Translations under genes and position numbers: made by a program | Notes under the pieces: generated by a model | The model's database searches: none | What the model saw: only the letters and a program-made list of their open reading frames with translations | What the model was told of the DNA's origin: nothing | Assembly: GCA_951813285.1 (NCBI GenBank) | Contig: OX638355.1 | Location: forward strand, 1,922,653 to 1,986,652 | Source: Terriglobia bacterium | GTDB lineage: Bacteria > Acidobacteriota > Terriglobia > Versatilivoradales > Versatilivoraceae | Direction: 5' to 3' | Length of the DNA stretch: 64,000 nt | Shown: positions 19,890 to 27,215 of the stretch, one piece after another | How the letters are laid out: every line of letters starts with the position of its first letter | Numbering within the stretch: the first letter of the stretch is position 1

Positions 19890-20510
19890 TCACCCTGCCG
19901 GGCTGCCCAGTTGATTCCTGATCCATTTCAGGTCGGTTTTAGCCACGGCGACGTCGACCTTGATGGCGGATACGTCGGTTGACAGTTCGCTCACGTTGCC
20001 TCGAAGTTCGTGCACTTCGCCTCCCAGTTGGTGTACCTCGCCACGAAGTCCCTGCACTTCGCCGTGAAGTCCATGCACTTCGCCTCCCAGTTGGTGCACC
20101 TCGCCACGAAGTCCCTGCACCTCGCCACCCAGTTTGTCAATCCTGCTTCCCAGTCTGGATTCCAGGCTTCCCATATCGGAATCCAGTCTCGATTCCAGGC
20201 CCCCCATTTCGGAGCTCAGCCTGGATTCCAAGCCTCCCATTTCGGACCGCAGCCTGGATTCCAAGTTTTCCATTTCGGAGCTCAGCTTGGATTCCAAGCT
20301 TCCCATTTTGGATTCCAGGCCCCCTATTTCGGAACTCAACTTGGATTCCAGTCGGGATTCCACTCTGTCGATATTGTCGCTGATATTGTTGTGGGCGATG
20401 CTGGCATTGCGCCACAGGCCAATCCCCACGCTGAATATCGCGATGAGGATGGTCACGACCGATCCGAACCCGAACAAGGGCACCCACTCAACCCACTGGC
20501 TCTCCATCAT
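19890..20510 (-). CDS. Membrane-anchored coiled-coil repeat protein, unknown function
   Basis: A 206-residue protein with one N-terminal membrane span (FGSVVTILIAIFSVGIGLW, about 14-32) followed by a long helical repeat region. Residues about 60-130 consist of 11-residue units of the form SEMGGLESRLS; residues about 130-180 switch to strict heptads of the form GEVHQLG / GEVHGLH. The C-terminus reads AIKVDVAVAKTDLKWIRNQL. It resembles bacterial apolipoprotein- or DUF1640-like coiled coils. The repeats are visible in DNA as 33-bp and 21-bp near-identical units, so copy number may vary between strains. Confidence 0.8.
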   Translation of the reverse strand: MMESQWVEWVPLFGFGSVVTILIAIFSVGIGLWRNASIAHNNISDNIDRVESRLESKLSSEIGGLESKMGSLESKLSSEMENLESRLRSEMGGLESRLSSEMGGLESRLDSDMGSLESRLGSRIDKLGGEVQGLRGEVHQLGGEVHGLHGEVQGLRGEVHQLGGEVHELRGNVSELSTDVSAIKVDVAVAKTDLKWIRNQLGSPAG

Positions 20511-20639
20511 TCGATCCTCTTGCCCGACGCTCTAGCCTGCGGTTTTTCTGCCCAAGAATTGTCGCATTGTCACCGCATGTCGGTCAATAGCCAGCCGGTA
20601 CTTTTCGCCGCGGACCGCGATCAATAAACCCGTGGATTG

Positions 20640-20716
20640 TGGTACGCCCGGCAGGATTCGAACCTGCGGCCTACAGCTCCGGAGGCTGTCGCTCTATCCA
20701 GCTGAGCTACGGGCGC
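20640..20716 (-). tRNA. tRNA-Arg, anticodon CCG
   Basis: Read on the minus strand, the gene starts GCGCCCGTAGCTCAGCTGG and folds as a cloverleaf. The acceptor stem is GCGCCCG/CGGGCGT (one G-T pair) and the anticodon stem ACAGC/GCTGT encloses CTCCGGA, giving anticodon CCG (Arg, CGG codons). The T arm is GCAGG-TTCGAAT-CCTGC. The discriminator A and a genomically encoded CCA are at the 3' end. Confidence 0.97.
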
Positions 20717-20834
20717 ATGGGTTGGCGGGCCGGCGCATGGCCGGCGCCGGAGCCTCAGTTTAGCAGATCCCGGTTTCTTTGAAAATCGACCAGGCCTTCT
20801 ACGGTTTGCCGGTCGTACTTGAAGTCAACCGGTT

Positions 20835-22112
20835 TCAGTGACAAGTGATCTGTCCGGTATCCCCGTCCCGACCGGCGTCCTTGGGCAGGAACAGGGAGAG
20901 CACGAAGCCGAACGCCACCAGGCCGACCACCGTCAGCAGGGCGGAGCCCAGGCCGATCCGGTCGGCCAGCGCGCCCACCACCGGGATGGCCAGTCCGGCC
21001 ATGCCCCAGGCGAAGCCCATCATCAGGGACGAGACGATGCTGGTGCGTTGCGGCAGCAGCTTCTGGGCCATCACCACGTTGACCGGCAGTGTGGAGAGCA
21101 GCAGGGCGGCTCCCGCGGCCAGGCAGGCGGCCGAGACCGCACCCCCGGTCAGAAAGAAGCCGGCCAGGAACGGCGGGGCCAGCAGCATGGAAAGGACGAT
21201 CACCCTGCGGCCGCCGACCCGGTCGGAGAGCAGGCCTCCCGTGAACCCTCCCATGGCGCCGAAGAGCGTGAACAGGGAGGCCAGGCGGCCGCTGGTGATC
21301 AGGTCGTTTCCCTGTTGGAAGAAGTAGAGCGGCAGGAAATGGACAAACCCGATCTGGACCATGGAGCGGATCACCACCAGCAGGTAGAGGTTCAGCAGGG
21401 GACGCCAGACCGGCAACAGCAGTTTTAACAGGCCCACTTGGGAGTGGGAGACGGCGGGCCGGGGAGGGTCGTGAGGAATGAGGAAATAGAGGACGGCAGA
21501 GGCCAGGACCCCGGGAATCATGACGAAATAGGACCGTTCCAGGCCGAAAAGCTCCACCGAGTAGGGAGCGATGATGGGGGCCAGGGCAAAGCCCAGGGTT
21601 CCGGCGCCGATGAAGATGGACATGCCCAGGCCGCGGCGGTCCCGGCTGGCCGAGGCGATCAGGGCGGCCCCCTGGGGATGGAAGGAGGCTATACCGATGC
21701 CGGCGGTGACCAGCAGCAGGGCCAGCACCGTGAAGTTGGGGGCCAGGCCGATGAAGGACATGAATACGGTCGTGATGAGCGGACTGAAGACGGCGAAGAA
21801 ACGCACCAGGTAGCGGTCTGAAAGGTAGCCGTAGACGGGCTGCATGAAGCAGGAGGACACCGTCAGAACAGCTCCCAGCCAGCCTGCCTGGGCGATGGTC
21901 AGGCTCAGCTTGCCCACCACCAGGGGCAGCAGGGGGCCCAGGAAGTTGGCGTAGGTATCGTTGACGAAGTGGGCTCCCGAGAGGGAGGCAATGGTGATCC
22001 GGTCCCGGCGTCGGAGAGCCTCCTCGGGGTGCAAGTCTCCGGCGGGAGCCGCCTCGGGACCGAGGTCCCCGGGATTGGGCGTGGGATCGGCAGCGGGTTT
22101 GAAAAGGGTCAA
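20835..22112 (-). CDS. MFS transporter, fosmidomycin-resistance (Fsr)-like
   Basis: Twelve-helix major facilitator protein of 425 residues. After a 40-residue polar N-terminus, SGAHFVNDTYANFLGPLLPL begins helix 1. GYLSDRYLVRFF and GGLLSDRVGGRRV are the two loop motifs (G-x-x-x-D-R type) of the N and C halves. The helix-1 HFVNDTY signature is typical of the Fsr-like subfamily. Substrate unknown; an efflux role is inferred. It lies 18 bp after folC in the same direction and may be the last gene of an accD-folC-mfs operon. Confidence 0.87.
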   Translation of the reverse strand: MTLFKPAADPTPNPGDLGPEAAPAGDLHPEEALRRRDRITIASLSGAHFVNDTYANFLGPLLPLVVGKLSLTIAQAGWLGAVLTVSSCFMQPVYGYLSDRYLVRFFAVFSPLITTVFMSFIGLAPNFTVLALLLVTAGIGIASFHPQGAALIASASRDRRGLGMSIFIGAGTLGFALAPIIAPYSVELFGLERSYFVMIPGVLASAVLYFLIPHDPPRPAVSHSQVGLLKLLLPVWRPLLNLYLLVVIRSMVQIGFVHFLPLYFFQQGNDLITSGRLASLFTLFGAMGGFTGGLLSDRVGGRRVIVLSMLLAPPFLAGFFLTGGAVSAACLAAGAALLLSTLPVNVVMAQKLLPQRTSIVSSLMMGFAWGMAGLAIPVVGALADRIGLGSALLTVVGLVAFGFVLSLFLPKDAGRDGDTGQITCH

Positions 22113-22130
22113 GGGGCTTTCCTCGATGGG

Positions 22131-23624
22131 TCAGTGGGTCGACCAGCCGTTGTCAACGGGGGTCTGGCCGCCGGCGCTTCCGGAAGCCAGGGCCGCCGGT
22201 TTGCCTTCCTGCACGGAGAGGCGAACGGCTGCGCCGGCGCCGGCGGCTTCCGGCGCGGTCGGCGGCCGGTCGAATTCGGCCAGGCGGCGCATGAAATCTC
22301 CCACCAGATAGATCGAACCCGCCACCAGCAGCGTGTCTTCCGGGCGGGCCAGGGTGCGGGCCAGTGCCCAGGCATCCTCCAGCCGGGCTCTGCAGCGGAC
22401 CGCACGGCTTGCGGTCCAACCGTTGCGCACGATGTCCCGGGGCGCCGCTGCGCGCTCGGAATCGGGACGAGTCAGGATCACTTCTCGGGCCAGGGGACTC
22501 AGGCGGGAGAACACACCGGGGATATCCTTGTCCTTCAGCGAGCCGTAGATGAGGAGGACCTGCCGCGGGGGCAGGAAGGTCCGGATGTGCCGGGCCACCG
22601 ACTCGGCTGCCGCCGGGTTGTGGGCGCCGTCCAGCACGACCCGGGGTCGCCCGGGAAGCACTTCCAGCCGGCCCGGCCAGCGGGTTCGGGCGATCCCCTG
22701 CTCGATGGCCTCCGGCCGCAGCGGAAAGCCGGAGTCGTGCAGCACCTCCAGGGTCCGGACCGCAGCCACAACGTTTCCGACCTGGTGCTTCCCGGGAAGA
22801 GGGACCGTCAGCTTCAACGGGGTTCCCAGCACCGGCTGAAGTTCCAGGACCGATTCTTCCAGCCGGTATGAGACCTCCCGGCATTCCAGATGCTGAAAGG
22901 CCGGGAGCCAGCGAGCCCCGGCGGCACGGCACTGCTTTCGAATCACCTCCAGGACCTCTTCCTCCTGGTTGCTGCAAACCACGGCAAGCGGTTGCTGCTT
23001 CTCCGCTCGGGAGTGCCGGCGTGGCTTGACGATCCCGGCCTTCTCGCCGGTGATGGCTCGCAGGCTGGTCCCCAGGCTGGCCTGGTGGTCGTAGCTGACG
23101 GGCGTGATCACCGAGACGATGGGATCGACCAGGTTGGTGGCGTCCAGGCGTCCCCCCAGGCCGACCTCCAGGATGGCGATGTCCACCTGCTTTTCAGCGA
23201 AATGGAGAAAGGCCATGGCCGTCACCATCTCGAAGTAGGTGGGGTGGCGGTCCAGCTTCAGGCGCCGGCCGTTGCGGGAGGTTCCGGCCAGCAGTCGGCC
23301 CACCGCCTCCTTGACGGTGGCCGTCAGGCGGGCCAGCTCCTGCGGGAGGATCTCTCCCCCGCCGATGCGGATGCGCTCCTGGATGCGGATCAGGTGAGGG
23401 GAGGTATAGAGGCCGGTGCGGTATCCCCGGGTGCGCAGAACCGACTCGCAGAAGGCGGCCACCGATCCCTTCCCGTTGGTGCCGGCGATGAGCACCGAGG
23501 GAAAGCGGTCCTGGGGATCGCCCAGGAAGCTCATCAGGCGCCGGATGTTTTCCAGTCCCAGCTTGGCGGTGGCCACTTCGTTGCCGAGGGAATAGAGATA
23601 GGATACCGCCTGGTGGTAATCCAT
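22131..23624 (-). CDS. folC: Bifunctional folylpolyglutamate synthase / dihydrofolate synthase
   Basis: Mur-ligase-type ATP enzyme that adds glutamate to dihydropteroate and tetrahydrofolate. I start at MDYHQAVSYLYSLGNE (ATG 23624), the usual FolC start; the frame is open to 23735. Motifs are the P-loop IAGTNGKGSVAAF (about 47-59), TSPHLIRIQERIRI, EVGLGGRLDATN and LDGAHNPAAAESV. At 497 residues it is longer than many FolC proteins because of a C-terminal extension after about 450. It lies directly after accD, an arrangement found in many bacteria. Confidence 0.93.
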   Translation of the reverse strand: MDYHQAVSYLYSLGNEVATAKLGLENIRRLMSFLGDPQDRFPSVLIAGTNGKGSVAAFCESVLRTRGYRTGLYTSPHLIRIQERIRIGGGEILPQELARLTATVKEAVGRLLAGTSRNGRRLKLDRHPTYFEMVTAMAFLHFAEKQVDIAILEVGLGGRLDATNLVDPIVSVITPVSYDHQASLGTSLRAITGEKAGIVKPRRHSRAEKQQPLAVVCSNQEEEVLEVIRKQCRAAGARWLPAFQHLECREVSYRLEESVLELQPVLGTPLKLTVPLPGKHQVGNVVAAVRTLEVLHDSGFPLRPEAIEQGIARTRWPGRLEVLPGRPRVVLDGAHNPAAAESVARHIRTFLPPRQVLLIYGSLKDKDIPGVFSRLSPLAREVILTRPDSERAAAPRDIVRNGWTASRAVRCRARLEDAWALARTLARPEDTLLVAGSIYLVGDFMRRLAEFDRPPTAPEAAGAGAAVRLSVQEGKPAALASGSAGGQTPVDNGWSTH

Positions 23625-23742
23625 AGCCGAGGGCCGGTTCCCGTATGGGACCGGGTGTTTGCGCCGGTTCAGAGGGGACCGCCCGCGCCGGGCAACCCGG
23701 CGGGGCAGCGCGGGCTGGGGAAGACAGGCGGGCACGCCGTAG

Positions 23743-24585
23743 CTAGACGCCGAAGAACTCCAGCGCCTTGATGCAGTAGTCCTTCAGGTCCGTGCGCGGG
23801 ACGATGGCGTCCAGCATGCCGTGCTGCAGCAGAAACTCACTCCGTTGAAAACCGGGCGGCAGCTTCTGGCGGATGGTCTGCTCGATCACCCTGGGGCCTG
23901 CAAACCCAATGAGCGCACCCGGTTCCGCGATGTTCAGGTCTCCCAGCATGGCGTAGCTGGCGGTGACGCCTCCCGTGGTGGGATGGGTCATCACCGAGAT
24001 GTAGGGCAGGCGCTGCTGGTCCATCCGGGCCAGGGCGGCGGTGATCTTGGCCATTTGCATGAGGCTCAGGACACCCTCCTGCATGCGGGCTCCTCCCGAG
24101 CAGGAGATGATGATCAGCGGATGCTGTTTTTCCAGGCAGCGCTCGATGGCCCGAGTGATCTTTTCTCCCACCACCACCCCCATGGACCCGCTGATGAAGG
24201 AGGGTTCCATGGCGCAGGCGCAGACGGTCTTGCCGCCGACCTTTCCCTCCGCCGCCAGCAGGGCGTCCTTCATGCCGGAAGCCGCCTCCATGTCGCTCAG
24301 GCGCTGGCGGTAGGATTTCTTGTCCACGAACTGCAGCGGATCGTCCGACTGGAGATCGCGGTCGTATTCCTTGAACCGACCCTGATCGAAGAGACGCTCC
24401 AGGCGGTCCCGGGCGCTGACCCGGAAGTGGAAATTGCACTGGGGACAGACGTGGAAAGTGGGCTCCAGGTCCTTCTTCCAAAGGGTCTGATTGCACCCTT
24501 CGCACTTCTGCCACAGTCCCTCGGTGCGCACCGTCCGGTCGCGGATGGGTACGATGGGCGCCTTTTCCTTTTTGAACCAGGCCAT
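23743..24585 (-). CDS. accD: Acetyl-CoA carboxylase carboxyltransferase subunit beta
   Basis: Transfers the carboxyl group from carboxybiotin to acetyl-CoA, together with AccA. The four-cysteine zinc ribbon is intact (CEGC ... CPQC, residues about 28-50). The crotonase-like carboxyltransferase core contains ISCSGGARMQEG, YISVMTHPTTGGVTASYA and ALIGFAGPRVIEQT. The 280 residues match the family. Transcribed opposite to accBC, 21 kb away; no accA is in the window. Start of the folC-containing operon. Confidence 0.96.
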   Translation of the reverse strand: MAWFKKEKAPIVPIRDRTVRTEGLWQKCEGCNQTLWKKDLEPTFHVCPQCNFHFRVSARDRLERLFDQGRFKEYDRDLQSDDPLQFVDKKSYRQRLSDMEAASGMKDALLAAEGKVGGKTVCACAMEPSFISGSMGVVVGEKITRAIERCLEKQHPLIIISCSGGARMQEGVLSLMQMAKITAALARMDQQRLPYISVMTHPTTGGVTASYAMLGDLNIAEPGALIGFAGPRVIEQTIRQKLPPGFQRSEFLLQHGMLDAIVPRTDLKDYCIKALEFFGV

Positions 24586-25830
24586 GAGGGCGGTCTCCCG
24601 ATTGAAGCCGAGGATATTAGCCTACTCCCCGGAGAAAAGTCAAAAGGCCGCCGGGGCCGTTTGGCGGGGGTTTGGAGGGGCGGTGCGGCCCCGCCCCGCG
24701 GTCGGGCTGGCGGCGTCCGCCCCCCCACCGCGCACAAGCCTTCGCCTGTGGCGCGGCTTCTGCGACCCCCCCTCCGCATCGGCCTTCGCCTGCGGCTCGA
24801 CCTCTGCGACTCCCCCTCAAGGGGAGTAGGGGACGTTGTTGAATTACTGGAATAACTTTGATCGACCGCTTCCGAATTGCTCTTGTTCAATAACGTCCCC
24901 AGCGGTGCCCTCCTTGCAAGAGAGTGGCGTGGACCGCAGGCTGATTGCAGGAATAAGGAAGCGGGCGGGACGCCCGCGCTCCCGGGTGGGCATGGTCCAC
25001 ACATTAAACCGGGAACATGGTTTACATCGTGCCCAGGAATGGGGCAATAGGCCCTTTGCAAGCCTCAAGAATCACTCCCCCCTTGAGGGGGAGTCGGAGA
25101 GACAAGGGCGCAGCCCGCAGTCGAGCCGGAGGGGGGCAAACGCGGCGTCGCGAGAGGGTGAACCCCGCAGTCGATCCGGAGGGGGGTTAACGCCGGCCTC
25201 GGAAAAGAACATATTGTTCCCCCGGGCACCAGCCCGGGGCTCGAGTGGAGCCGCGAAGCGGCGGCAGCAGGTAGCCGGGAAGAGGGGGACGTTGTTGAAT
25301 TACTGGAATAACCTTGATCGACCGCTTCCGAATTGCTCTTGTTCAATAACGTCCCCAGCGGTGCCCTCCTTGCAAGAGAGTGGCGTGGACCGCAGGCTGA
25401 TTGCAGGAATATGGAAGCGGGCGGGACGCCCGCGCTCCCGGGTGGGCATGGTCCACACACTAAACCGGGAACATGGTTTACATCGTGCCCAGGAATGGGG
25501 CAATAGGCCCTTTGCAAGCCTCGAGTATCACTCCCCCCTTGAGGGGGAGTCGGAGAGACAAGGGCGCAGCCCGCAGTCGATCCGGAGGGGGGCAAACGCG
25601 GCGTCGCGAGAGGGTGGACCCCGCAGTCGAGCCGGAGGGGGGTTAACGCCGGCCTCGGAAAAGAACATTTTGTTCCCACGGCGCCAGCCCGGGGCTCGAG
25701 TGGAGCCGCGAAGCGGCGGCAGCAGGTAGCCGTGGGCGTAAGCCCATGGATACGGTAAGGGTAAGCGTCGAGCCGCGAAGGCGGCGACTACAATAAAAAA
25801 CTTGTAACTTCTCATTATAATAGACTTACT
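24586..25830. repeat. Gene-free interval dominated by a 456-bp tandem duplication
   Basis: Two near-identical 456-bp units occupy about 24825-25280 and 25281-25736, and a diverged third copy lies at about 9185-9465. Each unit holds GTTGTTGAATTACTGGAATAA, the GCGGGCGGGACGCCCGC hairpin and CATGGTCCACACA. It continues with a CCCCCCTTGAGGGGG hairpin, a GAGCCGGAGGGGGG block and, at the end, the REP-like GCCGCGAAGCGGCGGCAGCA hairpin. No stable open frame of protein-like composition is present. Upstream positions 24586-24824 contain only degenerate copies of the same blocks. Confidence 0.85.
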
Positions 25831-25904
25831 GTGGTTTGTCCTGTTGTAATCCCCTCATTATATCCCTCTAATTGAACGGGAATCCCCTGGACTATTCAGG
25901 ACGT

Positions 25905-26095
25905 TGGTGGACAGGTCTTACGATGTTGCAACCCCCGAGACTCTTCGTCCGAGACCGTCGAGCGGAGTGGTAGGCTGCCCCTGGGTTCGGATCGGAGATA
26001 TCGGGTTGTGAGCATCCTCCAGCCTTGCCCTTCTCGGCCTCTGGGCCATCTGTGGTCTGTTGTTCTTCGAGGGCTCGTCGACGAGGGCGCGCAGC
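25905..26095 (-). repeat. Dispersed repeat S2, copy a
   Basis: About 185 bp almost identical to 50610-50799 (there on the plus strand). It covers the 3' end of the ribbon-helix-helix-like gene and the following sequence, with blocks such as AGAAGGGCAAGGCTGGAGG, CAACCCGATATCTCCGATCC and GGGGGTTGCAACATCG. A shorter degenerate match lies at 47340-47400. It appears to be the downstream end of the same mobile unit as the R elements. Confidence 0.8.
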
Positions 26096-26193
26096 CAGGC
26101 GCCGACGTTGAGGTGCCGCTCGGTGCGGAGACGCTGGGGACGTTGACGGGTTTCGGGAGAGACACGGATATGAAGCGGTACACGGTGCAACAT
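25918..26193 (-). CDS. Small ribbon-helix-helix-like protein, copy 1 (probably frameshifted)
   Basis: The first 40 residues have the pattern of a ribbon-helix-helix DNA-binding protein: a short strand (RVPLHIRVS), helix A (PETRQRPQRLRTERHL) and helix B (GAWLRALVDE). A homologue lies at 44157-44501, and the 3' end of a third at about 50590-50651 reads LRALTDEALEEQ then stop. Against that copy, one base has been lost here after DEP, so the tail (SKNNRP...) is probably out of frame. It lies downstream of R element 1 with the same leader as copy 2. DNA binding is inferred from the fold pattern only. Confidence 0.5.
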   Translation of the reverse strand: MLHRVPLHIRVSPETRQRPQRLRTERHLNVGAWLRALVDEPSKNNRPQMAQRPRRARLEDAHNPISPIRTQGQPTTPLDGLGRRVSGVATS

Positions 26194-26296
26194 AAAGACA
26201 CACTACAACACATGGAGCGACAAGAAGGTTACAAAGCTATATAAAGCCACACGGAGTAGACACTCATCCTCCACGAGCGCGAAAGGGTGCTCGTTT

Positions 26297-26735
26297 GCCT
26301 TCCCGCCAGGGATCACTGTGGAGGGAGCGACCCCCGCCGGGGAGGGGAGATGGTGTGACCATTCGGGCGCACCACCTCCCCCTGCCCGGTGGCGCACCAG
26401 CGCCGAAAAACCGGGGGTCGCTCCCTCCACTTCCTCCCCCTCCCGTGCGGCGCCACGACGCGCCGTGCGAGGCGGGGACGCACGGGGTTGGCGCCGCACC
26501 GCGCTTTACCGCAGAGGATTCGGGGAATCCGTGCCAACCCACGTCCAATGAGGGTTTCCAGGCACAGCCTGGACCACAACGGCGGGGGGCTTCGCCCTCT
26601 GATAGTGCAGATTTGTAATTGTCAAAATCGTGCGCCACCTCCGTGCGCCACCTCCGTGCGCCACCCCCCCTTTGTAACCGGGCCACCCATACGACGCCAC
26701 GTCCTTGACCCCCGGAGGCGGAAATCGTCGATCGA
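26297..26735 (-). repeat. R element, copy R1
   Basis: Full copy of a hairpin-rich dispersed repeat. On the minus strand the order is: ATCGACGAT hairpin and GGGGGTCAAGG; motif array 1 (three GGTGGCGCAC units); an AGAGGGC box; GTTGTGGTCC; CGGATTCCCCGAATCC hairpin. It ends with GGAGGGAGCGACCCC and its inverted partner GGTCGCTCCCTCCACAG flanking array 2, then GATCCCTGGCGGGAAGGC. It lies between the YFHIK-family ORF (upstream) and the ribbon-helix-helix-like ORF (downstream), the same order as R4. Confidence 0.85.
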
Positions 26736-26765
26736 TCCCGCTCCGACCGAGACCGCCGTTTCTTC

Positions 26766-27212
26766 CTACGCCTCGTCGACCTTATCCACGACGGCGTCGA
26801 GGCCGCCAAGGCGTTCGACGGTGTGCCAATCGGCATCAGTTATCGCGTGCGGGAGCCTTGCCGCTTCTGTCTTGGCCGCTACCGCGTCTTCGGTTGTCCA
26901 GGCCTGGAGAACGCACTGGGTGCGGTCGAGACGTTGCTGGTCCCAAGCGACCGCAAGTACTTCGACAGTCCGGCTTGCCTGCCGGAGCTTGTCCCAACGC
27001 CGCCGGTGGGCTCGACCCCAGCAATCAAGCGGGCTTCGGGTGGACATGCCAGGATCAATGTAGGCGAAGATGGCCCGGTCGCCCTCGACATCGACTGGCA
27101 TCTTGATGTGGAAATACCGGATGCGTCCGGTGGCGCCGCCCGCGTAGATGCGTTTCGGGAGTGGCTTTGGGTCAATACCGAGCTGCTTGAAGCCGGCGAC
27201 TTTCTCCTGCGG
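26766..27212 (-). CDS. Conserved ORF upstream of R element, YFHIK family (copy 1, start unclear)
   Basis: An open frame begins immediately after the stop of the giant gene and runs about 148 codons to TAG at 26766. It reads ...GRIRYFHIKMPVDVEGDRAI, FAYIDPG, WGRAHRRRWDKLR, VEVLAVAWDQQRLDR and ends with WHTVERLGGLDAVVDKVDE. The first internal ATG is at 27101, so the 5' end may be missing. Diverged relatives occur at about 44990-45460 (one internal stop), 56872-56965 (fragment) and, as C-terminal pieces, at 41208-41320, 51150-51260 and 60330-60480. The same block therefore precedes many R elements. Function unknown. Confidence 0.55.
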   Translation of the reverse strand, partial: PQEKVAGFKQLGIDPKPLPKRIYAGGATGRIRYFHIKMPVDVEGDRAIFAYIDPGMSTRSPLDCWGRAHRRRWDKLRQASRTVEVLAVAWDQQRLDRTQCVLQAWTTEDAVAAKTEAARLPHAITDADWHTVERLGGLDAVVDKVDEA

Positions 27213-27215
27213 CGC

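Noticed and set aside
20640-20716. tRNA-Arg as the attachment site of the island
   Set aside because: It lies 5 kb before the first island feature, with core genes (folC, accD) between, and no 3' tRNA duplicate was noticed near the integrases.
25281-25736. CRISPR-like array at 24.8-25.7 kb
   Set aside because: Only two long tandem units without unique spacers and no cas genes; it is a tandem duplication.
26389-27063. Plus-strand frames across R1 and the YFHIK ORF
   Set aside because: Codon pattern and the diverged homologue at 45 kb support the minus strand; R elements show stem conservation, not codon conservation.
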